Source: Salvelinus alpinus (lineage: Eukaryota; Chordata; Actinopteri; Salmoniformes; Salmonidae). From it: a stretch of 64,000 nucleotides of DNA. The notes under the pieces were generated by a model. It searched no databases. It saw only the letters and a list, made by a program, of their open reading frames with translations, and was not told the origin of the DNA. Below, one piece after another: positions 1 to 26,592 of the stretch (the stretch's first letter is position 1; each line of letters starts with the position of its first letter). Location: positions 33,840,731-33,904,730 of the forward strand of contig NC_092090.1 of NCBI RefSeq assembly GCF_045679555.1, written 5' to 3'. Position numbers and translations under genes: made by a program.

Positions 1-3000
1 CATTTCTTCTCCAAAGGTTACCTCTGACATGCTTGTGCCACCAGTGGCACCCTCAGACGCCAGTGGCCCATCTTCCAGCACATCTAGGGTCTCTTTTTCA
101 GAGGGCTCCGACTGTGTTTCCTCCGAGGTCTGTTCTGATACCCACACACTAGTCCTCTCACCGATGTCCATTTCTGGTATATCATTCATGGATGAGTCCT
201 CCATCTCCTCACTCGGATCCTCACGGTCTCCCGTATTAGGTGTCTCTAAGGCAGTGTCAGGGAGAGGCAAAAAGTTTACAGGCATTATCAGATTACGGTG
301 GACCGTTTTCTCCTGGCCAGTCGACATGTTCTGTATCTTGAAGATGTGGATGTCACTATTCTTCTCCGTAACAATATAGAGGTTGTTCTCCCAGCGATCC
401 GCCAGCTTCCTCTTTCCACGTTCACCCTTATTCGCCAGCAGCACCCGATCACCGACCTCCACTGGAGCTCCTCTGATCTTCCTGTTGTAGAGGCCCGCAT
501 GCCTCTTCAGCTGTTTGGTTGCCGACAACTGTACAGTCTCCATGGCCTCCCTCAGGTCTCTCGTCAGGGACTTGACGTACTCATCATAGTCTACAACATT
601 TGAGTCTTGTAGCACCGTACCAAGCATCATGTCGACAGGCAGACGTGGGGTTCTCCCAAACATCAACTGGAAAGGGGCGTGGCCCGTGGTTTCATGGACT
701 GTACAGTTGTAGGCGAAGGTCAACGACTTCAGCTTCTGGGGCCACCTGTGCTTCGCTCTCGTAGGTAAAGCCCTGATCATGTTTCCCAGCGTTCTATTGA
801 ACCTTTCGACTCCCCCGTTCCCCATCGGATGGTAGGGAGTTGTGTGCGACTTCTGGACTCCTGCAGCGCTCAACAACTCAGCAATCAATTTACTTTCAAA
901 GTTGGCCCCTTGGTCGGAGTGGATACGACGAGGAAAACCATACACACAGAAGATGTTGTTCCACAGCTGAAGGGCCACCGCTTTAGCTGATTGGTTCGGA
1001 CACAAGAAGGCATGGGCCATCTTAGTAAAATGATCAGTGACGACCAGAACATCCAAGGACTTGTTGCTGGAGTCTTCAGCAGACCAGAAGTCCACACACA
1101 CCAACTCGAGGGGCTCAGTCGTGATGATGTTCTCCAGTGGAGCTCTGGCCTCTGGCTCGGGGGCCTTACTGAACACACACCTCTTGCAGGTCTTGACATA
1201 CTCTCTCACATCCGATTCCAGACCATGCCAGAAGAACCTCTGTCTCGTCAAGTACAACGTCCGCTGTTGCCCCTGATGACCGGCTTCATCGTGGACACCC
1301 TTCAAAACTGTCGCCCTCATTGAGGTGGGTACTACATACTGGTACGTCTTCCTCTTTGACAGCAAACTTTTGGTAACGCGATATAGTACACCCATTTTCA
1401 GAGTGAGCTTCTCCCAGGTCTTCAGAATCCGTAGAGCCTCGATTGGTTCATGGCCACGTTCCCTCCTAGAAGGTCTACGGCCCCTGTCCACGTAGAATAC
1501 AACTCTGGCGAGTGCATCATCCTGGCGCTGCTTTGATATCAGGTCGTCACGGGACAGCACTCTCACATCTGACATCTCAGATGGCACCAGTGACTGAGTG
1601 AGCTGAGGCAGTAGCAGCGCACAGTTCTGTAGACCAGCCTCCTCTTGCGACCTCAGGACTGCTGACACCGCTTCCTTTGACAGTGAACCAGGAGAAGGAT
1701 AGGAGGTAGTTTGGCAGTCCATGACAATTTCACAGGCATCTGCCTCAATTGACGGTGAGCAGCTTTCGAGGTCGAATGGGTGGTTCGACCAGCGGAACAC
1801 ATCTTGCACCTTCTCAGCATGTACTCCCGCAGCTTCTTCCAGCAAGGCCTTGTATGGAACCCTTGTGATGCGGTGGAGAGCGCTCGGCTGCACAAATGGC
1901 TGTCTACTGAGTGCATCAGCAATGACATTTTTGGGACCGGGGATGTACTTTATGTCAAACTCGAATGGAGCGAGTTTAGCAACCCATCTCTGTTCACAGG
2001 CGTCCAATTTGGGCTTGGACAGGATGTATGTTAATGGGTTGTTGTCTGTCCATACAGTAAAAGGCTTGCCCCTTAGCCAATGACTAAACTTCTCACAGAC
2101 TGCCCAGCGTAAAGCAAAAAACTCTAACCTATGGGCAGGATACTTTGACTGTGCATAAGTAAGAGATTTGCTAGCGAATGCTACGGGCCTGGCTGCAGAC
2201 CCATCCTCTGGCACTTGGGAGAGGACAGCACCTAATCCATTACTAGATGCGTCTACAGACAGCAAGAAAGGTCTACTAAAATCAGGGTGGGCTAGCATGA
2301 CCTGATCGAGGAGAGCTTGTTTCAACTGACTAAAGGCCTGTTTGCACTCACCAGTCCAGTCTGCTGCTGTGAGTTTCCTATGTATTCTTCTTTTCCTCTT
2401 TCCTTTCCCATGGCGTGGTGCCTTCGTCCCAGTTGTCAGCCCATGCAGCGGCTTAGCGATGGTGGAGCACCCCTCAATGAACTGCTGGTAATAGACTATC
2501 ATTCCGAGAAAGGACCGAATCTTCCCCTGGGAGGGAACGTCCGTGTTATCCTCCATGAGATCCTTCTCTGTCATCCCTGCAATAGCCTTCACTTTTTCCG
2601 GGTCTGTGGCCACACCTCCTTCACTGATGACATGCCCCAAGAACCGCACTGACCTCTTCATGAAATGGCATTTCTTTGGAGCCAATTTCAGATTATGGGC
2701 CTTGAGACGCTCAAAAACTGACTCCAAGCGTTGCAATCCAAGTTCTTCAGTCGGGGCAAAAACCAGCACATCGTCCAGGTAGCATAGAAGGCTAGAAAAA
2801 TTTTGATCCCCAAAAATGCTCAACATCATCCTCATGAATGTAGCTGGGCTGTTGCACAGTCCTTGTGGAAGACGGTTATATTCATATAACCCAAAAGGAG
2901 AAGTGAAGGCTGTAAACTTCTTGTCGTCTTCATGCACCTCCACATTGTAGTAGCCTGAGGTCAAATCCATTGTAGAGAAGAAGGCATTGCCACCCAGGGC

Positions 3001-4454
3001 CGCCAGAGCATCAGCTTGGTGAGGTAGAGGGTGAGCATCCTTTACGGTGCGAGCATTGAGCCATCGGAAGTCTGTACACAGTCTCAGATCGCCAGACTTC
3101 TTCCAGACCAGCACGAGCGGGGAGGCATACTCACTGCTGTATTTCCTGATTATCTCTCGCTCTTCCATCTCATCCAAGGCCTGCCTGAGCTTGTCATAAT
3201 GGTTAGGGGAGAGCCTACGGTAAGGTAGCCTAAAAGGCTTAGTGTCACTGAGTCTGATGCGATGGACATATCCAGTAGCCTTCCCGCAATCTAGTTTGTT
3301 CCGGGAGAAGATACACTCGTAGCGGGCTATTAGCTGAACTAGCCGGGCCTTACACTGTTGCGACAACTGAGTGGACTCAATGTCAATGTCACCTAGCCCT
3401 AACTCGTGCAACACCTCACTTGTCACTCTGTGCGGTTTTACGGCACTGTCAACGGTCAAGCTATCTCCACTACCATTGTCAAAGTCTTGATTGGCATCCA
3501 TTTTGTGTACCTGCTGCACCAGGGGGACCGGTTCGACAGTGGGCCCACCTATGTAGTCAGTGTCAAAGTCCTCTAATGCCATGCAAGGAAAAACATCCGC
3601 TATCTTGGCATTGCGTCTCACTGTTACTGGCTTTGGTGAGGGATTGATAACTTTGACAGGGACCCAGCCATCGCTCCACAACGTCGCTACTGTTCTCCCC
3701 ACTAGAATGTTTTTCGGTCTTGAGCGCGCCCTCGTAGGCTCAATAACGACAGCACTGCCCGCAGATACATTTTGAGGCGTACACAACCGGCCCCAGACTA
3801 AATGTTCCTGCATGGGCTCCAATGTGACCGCCCGCTTCAGCCTTACCGTGCCCACTCTTTCCGGCACTTCTGTCCCTTTCCATCTCTCTACATTAGCCAG
3901 CAGACGGAACAGTTTGTCATCTCCATTGTGTTCAGATGATGACATCTTCTCCCAGAAGTCACCGGTCGTCTTCAGCTCCCTGATGAGGTGTTTTATCACG
4001 TTGCTGCCTAGGATGAGCTCATCACGTTGGCCATCCACTACTAGAACAGGGACAGAGAGGCTGCTGCCATACACAGACAGATTCAATTCACACACAACTA
4101 CAGGCTTGGTCTTCAACCCCCCGCAGCCAACCAACACCACTTCAGTCGGACTGAGGGAGCCACTCTTGAGCACACCTGCTTTCTCAAGGCGTGGCACCAC
4201 TGTAGAGCTCAATGTGCATGCCATAGAACCGCTGTCAATCATAGCGCTCACCTCTATAACATCCCCCAGTAACACACTAGTATAGAAGAGTTCATCGTTG
4301 TGGAGCACTCTCTGTGTATTTTGCATAATGACTTTTTCGTTCGACTTGACTTCATCACAAACACTTGAATATATTGACTCCAAATCTACAACACTATCGA
4401 ATTGGGGCACCTCACAAGGCCCAGCACTTCCCCCTACCCAGTGCGGGCCAGCTA
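1..4454 (-). CDS. pol polyprotein (protease-RT-RNase H-integrase), open to the window edge
   Basis: This frame is -1 relative to gag and open from before the gag stop to position 1, about 1,480 codons without a stop. Visible landmarks in order are: a retropepsin-like DSGS with its Asp at 4233-4235; RT DLTSGYY near 2950-2967 and the catalytic YLDD at 2770-2781; the RNase H Asp (VDASSNG) at 2251-2253; the integrase HHCC zinc finger ending in CKRC at 1177-1188; and the DDE triad at 1090-1092 (VDFW), 913-915 (HSDQG) and 805-807 (GVERFNR), with D-D35-E spacing. A KLADRW module near 410 resembles the gypsy integrase C-terminal GPY/F region. No ATG at the pol start was chosen, because the frame overlaps the gag end and expression probably needs frameshifting. 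The C-terminus lies outside the window. Confidence 0.88.
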
Positions 4455-5744
4455 GTTTTCCTGCCGCTGTGTCGTGTTGCTGTTTGATGGAGCGACGGGA
4501 GTTACCGATGAAGTGCGAGGACATTCCCGACGTGTGTGCCCAGCCTGATAACAGAGGAAGCATAGGTGGTTAGAATAACAATGATCCATTGTGCTGTGAT
4601 TCGCATCCCCACACACTTTGCATTGCAAAGGCGGGTTCTCCCTTCTGGGCTTCCTCTGGAAACGTTTATTATAGCCGCCTACAGGTTGCAGAGGCCTCTG
4701 CTCCAAGACCCGTTCAAGCATGTCCATCACACGATCCAATGCCTCGGATGAGCCATTTGTGGGCTGCTGCAAGGGGTCCGGGCAGTTTGCAACAGCCGAC
4801 ACTGGCCTACTTACTTCCTGCGTCAGTGTGGTGACCAGTGGGGCCAGCCGCAAGGGACTTGGAGCCTTACACTTCCTCTGGTACTCCTCCAGCCTGCCAT
4901 GGACCTCCGCAGCCGTCCACTCATGCAATGGTTTGCACATGAATATCAATGACAGCTCTGGGTTCGGACAGTGCTTGATGAACATGACAGTCAGAACACG
5001 TGATGGATTGTCTAGCTCCTTGTTCTGCCTCTTCAAACAGTCCTCTGCCACCTCTATGGCTCTGTTCAGTCTGATCCAGTAATCAAATGGAGTCTCACCT
5101 TCCACTGGCAACGTAGAATAAACATCAGCTAGGGGCATGTCAGAGTTGATTGTGTCGCTAAAGTGATGCTTCAGAATGTCAAAAACCGGTCTAGGGCCCT
5201 GGCTTAAGTCAACTGGGTTACTGCGTAGGCTTACTCTTACCACGTCACGTGCCCGCCCTGTCAGCTTACCCAAAACTTCATCTGACCTCTCCTGCCCACC
5301 ATAGCCCTTCTTCTGCATGTACACTAACATAGTCTCCTCCCATTCATGCACTGTGCATTCCTCTGAACCATCCCCCCTGAAACACGCTGGTTCCCTGACA
5401 TCATTTTTCACCACTACATTTAGACTAGAGCTGGCCCCAACCTTGGTACCACCAACATAATCAACCTTCTGTCCCACCCCATCTCCCATAGCCTTTGATT
5501 CCAAACAAGAGGCAATATTTTCACCTATTGAGTAACCTATCTGCTTAACAATGTCTGCCAGGAAATCCATAGAAACATCCTCCTTCCTAGGATTAGGTGA
5601 AACTGGCTCAAATGCACTGAGTTGAGGTAGCTCTAAATCATGTGGAAGGTGCACACTTGCCTGCGTAGTTGGCCTGGCCAGAGGTGTGGAAGTAACTGGA
5701 GAAATAGATGCCCCCCTACCCACTGGCAGTGAAGGGTTAAACAT
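4452..5744 (-). CDS. gag protein, 430 aa, with two zinc knuckles
   Basis: Structural protein expected to form the retrotransposon particle and bind its RNA. The middle (about residues 110-285) has the W- and L-rich helical layout of Ty3/gypsy capsids. Near residues 370-410 are two Cys/His knuckles: an atypical CX2CX4HX5C starting CKVCGDANH, and a canonical CX2CX4HX4C starting CFLCYQAGH. The start at 5744 is the first Met of the frame, and AT-rich leader lies upstream. The frame ends in TAG at 4452-4454, immediately after GGAAAAC, and a second in-frame stop follows five codons later, so simple readthrough would not reach pol. Confidence 0.85.
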   Translation of the reverse strand: MFNPSLPVGRGASISPVTSTPLARPTTQASVHLPHDLELPQLSAFEPVSPNPRKEDVSMDFLADIVKQIGYSIGENIASCLESKAMGDGVGQKVDYVGGTKVGASSSLNVVVKNDVREPACFRGDGSEECTVHEWEETMLVYMQKKGYGGQERSDEVLGKLTGRARDVVRVSLRSNPVDLSQGPRPVFDILKHHFSDTINSDMPLADVYSTLPVEGETPFDYWIRLNRAIEVAEDCLKRQNKELDNPSRVLTVMFIKHCPNPELSLIFMCKPLHEWTAAEVHGRLEEYQRKCKAPSPLRLAPLVTTLTQEVSRPVSAVANCPDPLQQPTNGSSEALDRVMDMLERVLEQRPLQPVGGYNKRFQRKPRRENPPLQCKVCGDANHSTMDHCYSNHLCFLCYQAGHTRRECPRTSSVTPVAPSNSNTTQRQEN

Positions 5745-6262
5745 GAAAACTCCCCTACCTCTCCCAAAACTTTCAATTTTTAAAATATATATATATATTT
5801 TTTTTTGTAAATATTAAGTGCCCCAAAAAAATAAAAATGAAAATTATCACAATCAATATGAACACTTCTATAAAATCAGCTTGAACATAATGCACTCAAA
5901 ATAAAAGTTCAGTAGTGGTTGTCTAACAAGGCCAAGAATCAACACAGAAAAGTAACAAGAAACGCCTTAATAAATAGTTGTCGCCACCGTGTGGTAGAAA
6001 ATGGCATCACCCTCACGTTAATTGGCTTCCGAAGGTCACTAGCGTAACCGCACAATTACATCACTAAATAATCATAACATCAACACACACAAATAATAAA
6101 AAGTATATTATATTCCCCACTCACTCATGCTACCAGGAGCTCCCTGAGAACTCCACTTGCGCAGAATGCAAAACCTAGACCTTAGGCGTGTATCAGCAAC
6201 CACAGTACTTCTTGAAGCCGGGTCTCCGATCCCTCCACGTGACGTCCAGCAAGACAAGAAGA
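5745..6262 (-). other. Retrotransposon 5' leader between primer-binding site and gag
   Basis: AT-rich, non-coding stretch with an alternating TA tract and poly-T run near 5785-5806. No ORF is seen. Its position between the primer-binding site and the gag start fits the transcribed leader and packaging region of the element. Confidence 0.6.
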
Positions 6263-6277
6263 CGAGTCACGGCACCA
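6263..6277 (-). promoter_or_regulatory. Primer-binding site complementary to tRNA-His
   Basis: The plus strand reads CGAGTCACGGCACCA. This equals the last 15 bases of vertebrate tRNA-His (T-arm end, acceptor strand GTCACGGC-A and CCA), so the element strand begins TGGTGCCGTGACTCG. It lies one base from the LTR end, which starts TGTAACAG on the plus strand (ends CTGTTACA on the element strand). The tRNA match is from memory of the tRNA-His sequence. Confidence 0.75.
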
Positions 6278-6278
6278 G

Positions 6279-6850
6279 TGTAACAGATGTATAGTGTACT
6301 CTCCATGCGTTGTGTTTTAAAATAATAAATCACTTCGGCCAGTGGTCCCAGTTGAGCATTATTTATTTCTGCTGTGGTTAAATGGGAAACAGCACGTTAG
6401 TTGTGCAGGACTTAACAGTGATGATGGCTGTCGATGGCAAAATCCCTCGCATCACATTTTCATACTGGGAAGACCAAAATACAAAAATACAATACAAAAT
6501 ATAACATGTGTAAATACCTGTGGTTAAATGGGAAACAGCACGTTAGTTGTGCAGGACTTAACAGTGATGATGGCTGTCGATGGCAAAATCTGTAGCATGA
6601 AGACAACTGTGTTAGCCGTGGCTTATGTGACCATGACATCGGTGTATGCTAGCTAACACAATTATTTACAGCAATCATATGCCAAAGCACATCCCAGAAA
6701 GCCCCTCAATCCCTAACAGGTACCATATAACCACACATGTATAAAATCAGTAACGTACAGCAAATTTGTACACATTGTAAAATAGAAAATAGAAAACAGT
6801 ATTCAGAACGTGACCTACCCCTCGCATCACATTTTCATACTGGGAAGACC
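6279..6850 (-). repeat. 5' LTR of the gypsy element (outer boundary uncertain)
   Basis: The LTR starts next to the primer-binding site at 6279 with TGT. A minus-strand AATAAA near 6362-6367 could be the poly(A) signal of the R region. The outer part contains duplicated blocks (see 6372-6590), so the true LTR edge cannot be set without the second LTR, which is outside the window. Confidence 0.5.
6372..6590. repeat. Exact 73-bp direct repeat in the LTR region
   Basis: Positions 6372-6444 and 6518-6590 read identically over 73 bases. The bases after the first copy (6444-6475, CCCTCGCATCAC...) recur at 6818-6850 downstream of the second copy. The pattern is block A-B, a linker, then A-X-B, as if an LTR segment was duplicated with a roughly 227-bp internal part missing from one copy. 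Confidence 0.8.
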
Positions 6851-6978
6851 TGACGTTCGCGATCTCCCCCTATCTGCAAGCGGGGCCAATCACAACACCC
6901 CTTATTGTCATCAGAGTTGAACTAACCAATAAGAATGCTTGAACATCAAATACACATTTCTTTAGAGGCAAGTGGAAA

Positions 6979-7078
6979 NNNNNNNNNNNNNNNNNNNNNN
7001 NNNNNNNNNNNNNNNNNNNNNNNNNNNNNNNNNNNNNNNNNNNNNNNNNNNNNNNNNNNNNNNNNNNNNNNNNNNNNN
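6979..7078. other. Assembly gap of 100 N
   Basis: Exactly 100 N, the usual placeholder for a gap of unknown length. It lies next to the LTR, so the retrotransposon boundary may be lost in it. Confidence 0.99.
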
Positions 7079-22374
<15,296 letters not shown>

Positions 22375-22835
22375 CCGCCCTCCCTCCCCACCAAGGACTC
22401 AACCCCTATCTCTATCTCATAGTGCCCTGTGAGACTGTGCCAAGACATTAGCAGAAACAAACTCAGTAAGTCATGTCTGGACTGGATTGGCTTCTGTTCT
22501 CTCTCATATCAAAAACACCAGAATGTTCTTTTCTCCCTCAGGGGATTTTTTTAACAGTCTCAACCTTGTAAAACACACTTGTAAGCCAACTAAATGGAGA
22601 TGTCATGATGAAAAACTAGTGCTCTACTTTATCAAAACAACTTTGTATTAAAACTGTGAACTGGACAGACTTGGGATGGTACTAGCTCCTGCAGACTTTG
22701 TGGATTCTAACTCTGATTGGCTGAATACTGTGTGCCACTGCAGGACAGAGAACTTTACAAAAGTGGATTATTTAACTTACCTCAATGTGTTACAATTCTT
22801 ATCAGTGTTACAATAAAATATGACTTTCTATGTTG
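22375..22835 (+). other. 3' UTR and poly(A) signal of the ENTREP-family gene
   Basis: After the TGA at 22372-22374, about 440 bases without coding potential lead to AATAAA at 22812-22817, followed by a GT-rich stretch typical of a cleavage site. This sets a plausible transcript end near 22830-22840. Confidence 0.65.
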
Positions 22836-23082
22836 TAGTCGACCTCCTTCTTTCAACAATGGTATATCAGTTGAACATTACATACATTTGTAGGAGGCAC
22901 GAGAGGCGCAGAAGTCCATACTTAAAGAAGATGCATGGCGCAACTGAATAGTTTAAAAGAATAATAAAATACTGTATCAATGTACAAAACACACAAATTG
23001 TGTAATATTTTTTAAAACCTTGGTCATTGTAACTTACGAAATATCAAGATCTTGCGGTTTTACAAACTATTCTGAATCAGAT

Positions 23083-23240
23083 ATGTTGCCATCCAATTGG
23101 CAAAAGATTTTCAGGTGAATATTCTAAAATCTGCATAGAAACAATATGCACATTTTCCCAACAGCGGTGTTTCCATCAAACTGACTTATTAGTGGATAAA
23201 ATGCTGTGCGTGATGACGTAGTGTACATAAAATGACTTTT
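23083..23240 (+). repeat. Left arm of a 3-kb inverted-repeat pair
   Basis: Contains CCATCCAATTGGCAAAAGAT and GTGAATATTCTA. Its reverse complement, roughly three-quarters identical by eye, lies at 26130-26285. The pair could be the termini of a 3.2-kb DNA element or two opposite insertions of one dispersed salmonid repeat. Confidence 0.6.
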
Positions 23241-24899
23241 GCACTTAAGTTTTCATGTTCTGAATAAATCAATTGAAGTTTAAAGGGATAGTTTATCCAA
23301 ATTACAAAATGACATATTGGTTTTCTTACCCTGTAAGCAGTCTATGGACAAGGTATGACAGCAATCCACACTTTGGTTTAGTTTCCCTGGCACTGTTTCC
23401 ATATGCTAACCTTTTAAGATTTTTGGCACAAATCCCATTCAAGTCATGGGACATATATTATACTTTTTCTGGCGTCATTTTCAAATCATGTGAAAGTATC
23501 TAAAATTGATTGTGAACCTCAAGAAAGTCACTTAAAGATGTTTTCAACATTTTCTCTCATTGATCCAGACAGGTGAGTGTCATCGTGACATGCAGCACTT
23601 TAGGGTGGACCCATGTGTGAAATTAGATGAAATTTTTTCCGGTACGGGACTGTGTGTGCACACCCCAAAAAATGATGGGCCTAATCAAAGAAGTACATAT
23701 AGAATCCCTATTAATTCAATAGGATCTCTGTGGGCCTAGTCCTAAAGATTTATAATTTAACTTTTAAAATGTACAATATTACCTTTTATTGTGGCATAAC
23801 CACAACCAGTCAATGTTTTCATCTGATTCTCAAACATTCACTTCAAAGGGCTCCTTTACTAGGCACCCGCGCACATTCATCCACTCGCAACATATTTCCC
23901 GCCTCCAAACAGAGGTAAATGGAAAGAGACATCTGTTACACAAAACACCAAAAAGTGTAATGACATATGACATTTGGTGATTGTCATTAGGCTAGAATGT
24001 ATGCATCCACTGCTGTCCCACGTCTCGGGTTTCCGGCACTACTCATCTCAGTTTTCTTGACATTTTGTTTGAATTATTGTGATAGACTCATGTTTTACCA
24101 ATACCCCCACTATTTATTTTGCTGGAACTCTGTACCACCTTACTTTCACCCCTGGAGGCACCTACCTGTCTCAATCAACGAGAGAATATTTCTAATAGAC
24201 AAGATGGCGATGTACACATACTTCATGGAGCAAAACATTTATTTTAATAACGGAGCATTTCCAAAATTCTAACGAACCACCTGCAACTTGACGCGGACAT
24301 TTTAGAAGATAAATGTTTTGCCGAACAACAGTTAAGGTTGGTCGGAAATTCGCTGCTACGCCAAACAGTACCTATCTTCTAACGGCTAATGGAGCATCAA
24401 TATGTATTAGAAAATTTGCATGAAGCTCATCACCGTGCACATAACCACCATTAGTTATGAAGTTCTGAAATAAGTTCTGAAGTTCATCATAACCTATTCC
24501 ATCTGCTTATAAACTCCGCATGCTTTTACATGTTGTGGTGGTAGTAGGCTACAACATCATCGTTTACATGTTTTTTCAATCAACATTTACGCATAAAAGC
24601 TTTCCATCGCAATTGTTGCATAATCTATTTTACCTACCCCAAAATATCCGACCTTCTACTTTAAATGTGTATTGTCACAGCCTCCCTATTATTTTATTTC
24701 TCTTATCTAGCCCTGTGTTTCCGCCTACTGTTCTGGAGTGTGAATTCATTACACTTTGTGAGACAAAAAGGGATGTGGAAAAGGGGGGGAAAAAACTGCC
24801 CGACCAACTAACTCTAGAACCTTTAAAACCTCACCCCTATCTGATCCTACACCAGGTCTGCAGCCTGGGAGGACGGGACACTATCGTTCAACACACCTT

Positions 24900-25600
24900 G
24901 TAACTCTTCTGCAGTAAAATCACATACACCCAAGTACTTTTCTGCAGTACAGTTGATAACGATGGGTATGAACCCTAAGAAACACACTTACTGAAGCACA
25001 TGTTATTCTTATCAATCTCTATAGGCCTTATCCTACTCACAGGGATCCTCTTAGAATCCCTTGCCCTGGACCCCATCTTCCTCTACTACTCTCTTAACTG
25101 CCTTATCATATGACACCTTCTGTACTACTCTGATCCTGGCAACCTCAACCTACCTTTCTCTCACCAGACACTTCTGATCTCCAGCACCATGGGTACCCCT
25201 AGAGTTAACACACAACTTTTCCCACCAATACTACATATTCCGTTGTCACATTTCCTCCTGTAAACTTATCACATCTAGGAATCTTCCTCCTACACACTGC
25301 TGCAACATGACCATACACTTGGCACCTGAAACACGGCAGCGGGTTCGGCACAAAACCTCATACTGGATAACTGATATATCCAAGCATTACTTTGTCAAGT
25401 TAAGACAACATAAAAACTCAAAAGAACAAACCGCAGTAATCACTCCCTTCAATGGTGCCCTGTTCTTGAGAGCAACACAAACCACATGTCTTGTCGAATC
25501 TTAATGTCCAGCCGTAGCTGTCGCTTTAATTAAGCTACCCTGGGTCGTTGTTCATTCTGCTAGGGCGGGGGGGCGACGGGGGACCCGGCCGAGGCATCCC
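24900..25600 (-). pseudogene. LINE ORF1 relic with a CCHC zinc knuckle
   Basis: On the minus strand, 25292-25333 encodes CFRCQVYGHVAAVC, a perfect CX2CX4HX4C knuckle preceded by PNPLP and followed by RRKIPRC. This spacing and context are typical of gag-like ORF1 proteins of non-LTR retrotransposons. In-frame stops flank it (for example TGA at 25358-25360, where an Arg codon may have decayed), so it is a fossil. The limits are approximate. Confidence 0.6.
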
Positions 25601-25679
25601 CGGTTGTTGCTTCAGCAGCGGCACCTGGATGTCACCTAAAAATATATATATATAAACTCCATGATGCTTCCAATTGTGG

Positions 25680-25990
25680 AGTCAGCATTCTGTAAGGACA
25701 GACTCTGGGAGACAAGAAGCAAGTGCAGGGAGTGAATATTTAATGAATAAACAGACAGGAAACAAACCATGAACAGCATCTTGACAAGGGACCCATAACA
25801 ACATTAATGCTGACTCGGGAAAGAAACTGAGGAAGTGACAGATATAGGGGAGGTAATTAATAACTTGATGGAGTCCAGGTGAGTCCGATGAAGCGCTGAT
25901 GCGCATAACGATGGTGACAGGTGTGCGTAATGATGAGCAGTCTAGCAGCCTCGAGCCAGAAGGGGGGAGCAGGAGCGGGAGTGGACATAA
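25680..25990. repeat. Probable dispersed salmonid repeat
   Basis: A non-coding block from GGAGTCAGCATTCTG to GGGAGCAGGAGCGGGAG that I recognise as a common salmonid repeat type. I cannot assign it to a class, and no target-site duplication or terminal repeat is visible. Confidence 0.35.
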
Positions 25991-26129
25991 CCGCACTGTA
26001 GGCTATCTGCAAGCTGTTGGCTAGAGCCCACGTACCAAGACCAGACTAGGCTATTTAACACAAAAGCTTTTGTGACAAAACTATTGGTAGAGTTCAAAAT
26101 GTGATGAAAACACATTGAACTTTAGATTT

Positions 26130-26285
26130 TATTTGGTAAATAGATTTTAGGCGAACGTCATCAGGACTGATTTTTTATCTGCATCGTGTCCATTTGGTGG
26201 AAACAATTGGTGGGGAAATGCACTTTTTTTATGAGGATTCTAGAATATTCACATGAAAATCTGTCGCCAATTGGATGGAAATTTA
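26130..26285 (-). repeat. Right arm of the 3-kb inverted-repeat pair
   Basis: Reverse complement of the arm at 23083-23240, including CCAATTGGATGG and TAGAATATTCAC. The LINE ORF1 relic and the 25680-25990 repeat lie between the arms. Confidence 0.6.
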
Positions 26286-26592
26286 GCTAGTGTAATTTTA
26301 CCAATAAATATGCTGTTTCCATAAGGCCTGTCATTACTTATTTTATGTGTTCCATACGCATAAAATGGTTGGATGGAAACAGAGACAAGAGGCGAAGCGA
26401 TCTTTACAAAATAAGCCCAATGCGTCTCTATGGGCTTATTTTGGACTTATCTTGTCCCATTGTTAGGTTGAAGATATGGGCATCTCGTCATTGTATACAG
26501 ATAATGGATGGAAACCTGGTTATTGTAGCCTACATCAACGTGACAGGGTTGTTTCACTTCAACATGACGTTATTTAACCAAACCACTAACCA

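Larger units (their letters stand above)
1..6850 (-). mobile_element. Ty3/gypsy-type LTR retrotransposon, 3' end beyond the window
   Basis: Minus-strand order is LTR, primer-binding site, leader, gag, then pol (protease, RT, RNase H, integrase). Integrase after RNase H is the Ty3/gypsy order. Both reading frames are open. The second LTR would lie left of position 1, and the outer LTR edge is uncertain because rearranged repeats and a 100-N gap follow. No envelope gene is seen in the part present. The element is antisense to the ENTREP gene, whose missing upstream exons should lie further left, so it probably sits in one of that gene's introns. I do not assign a clade. Element identity is firm, the right boundary is not. 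Confidence 0.9.

Noticed and set aside
288-1928. Short minus-strand ORFs at 288-500, 885-1199 and 1653-1928
   Set aside because: All are in a different frame from pol, whose catalytic motifs read through the same region.
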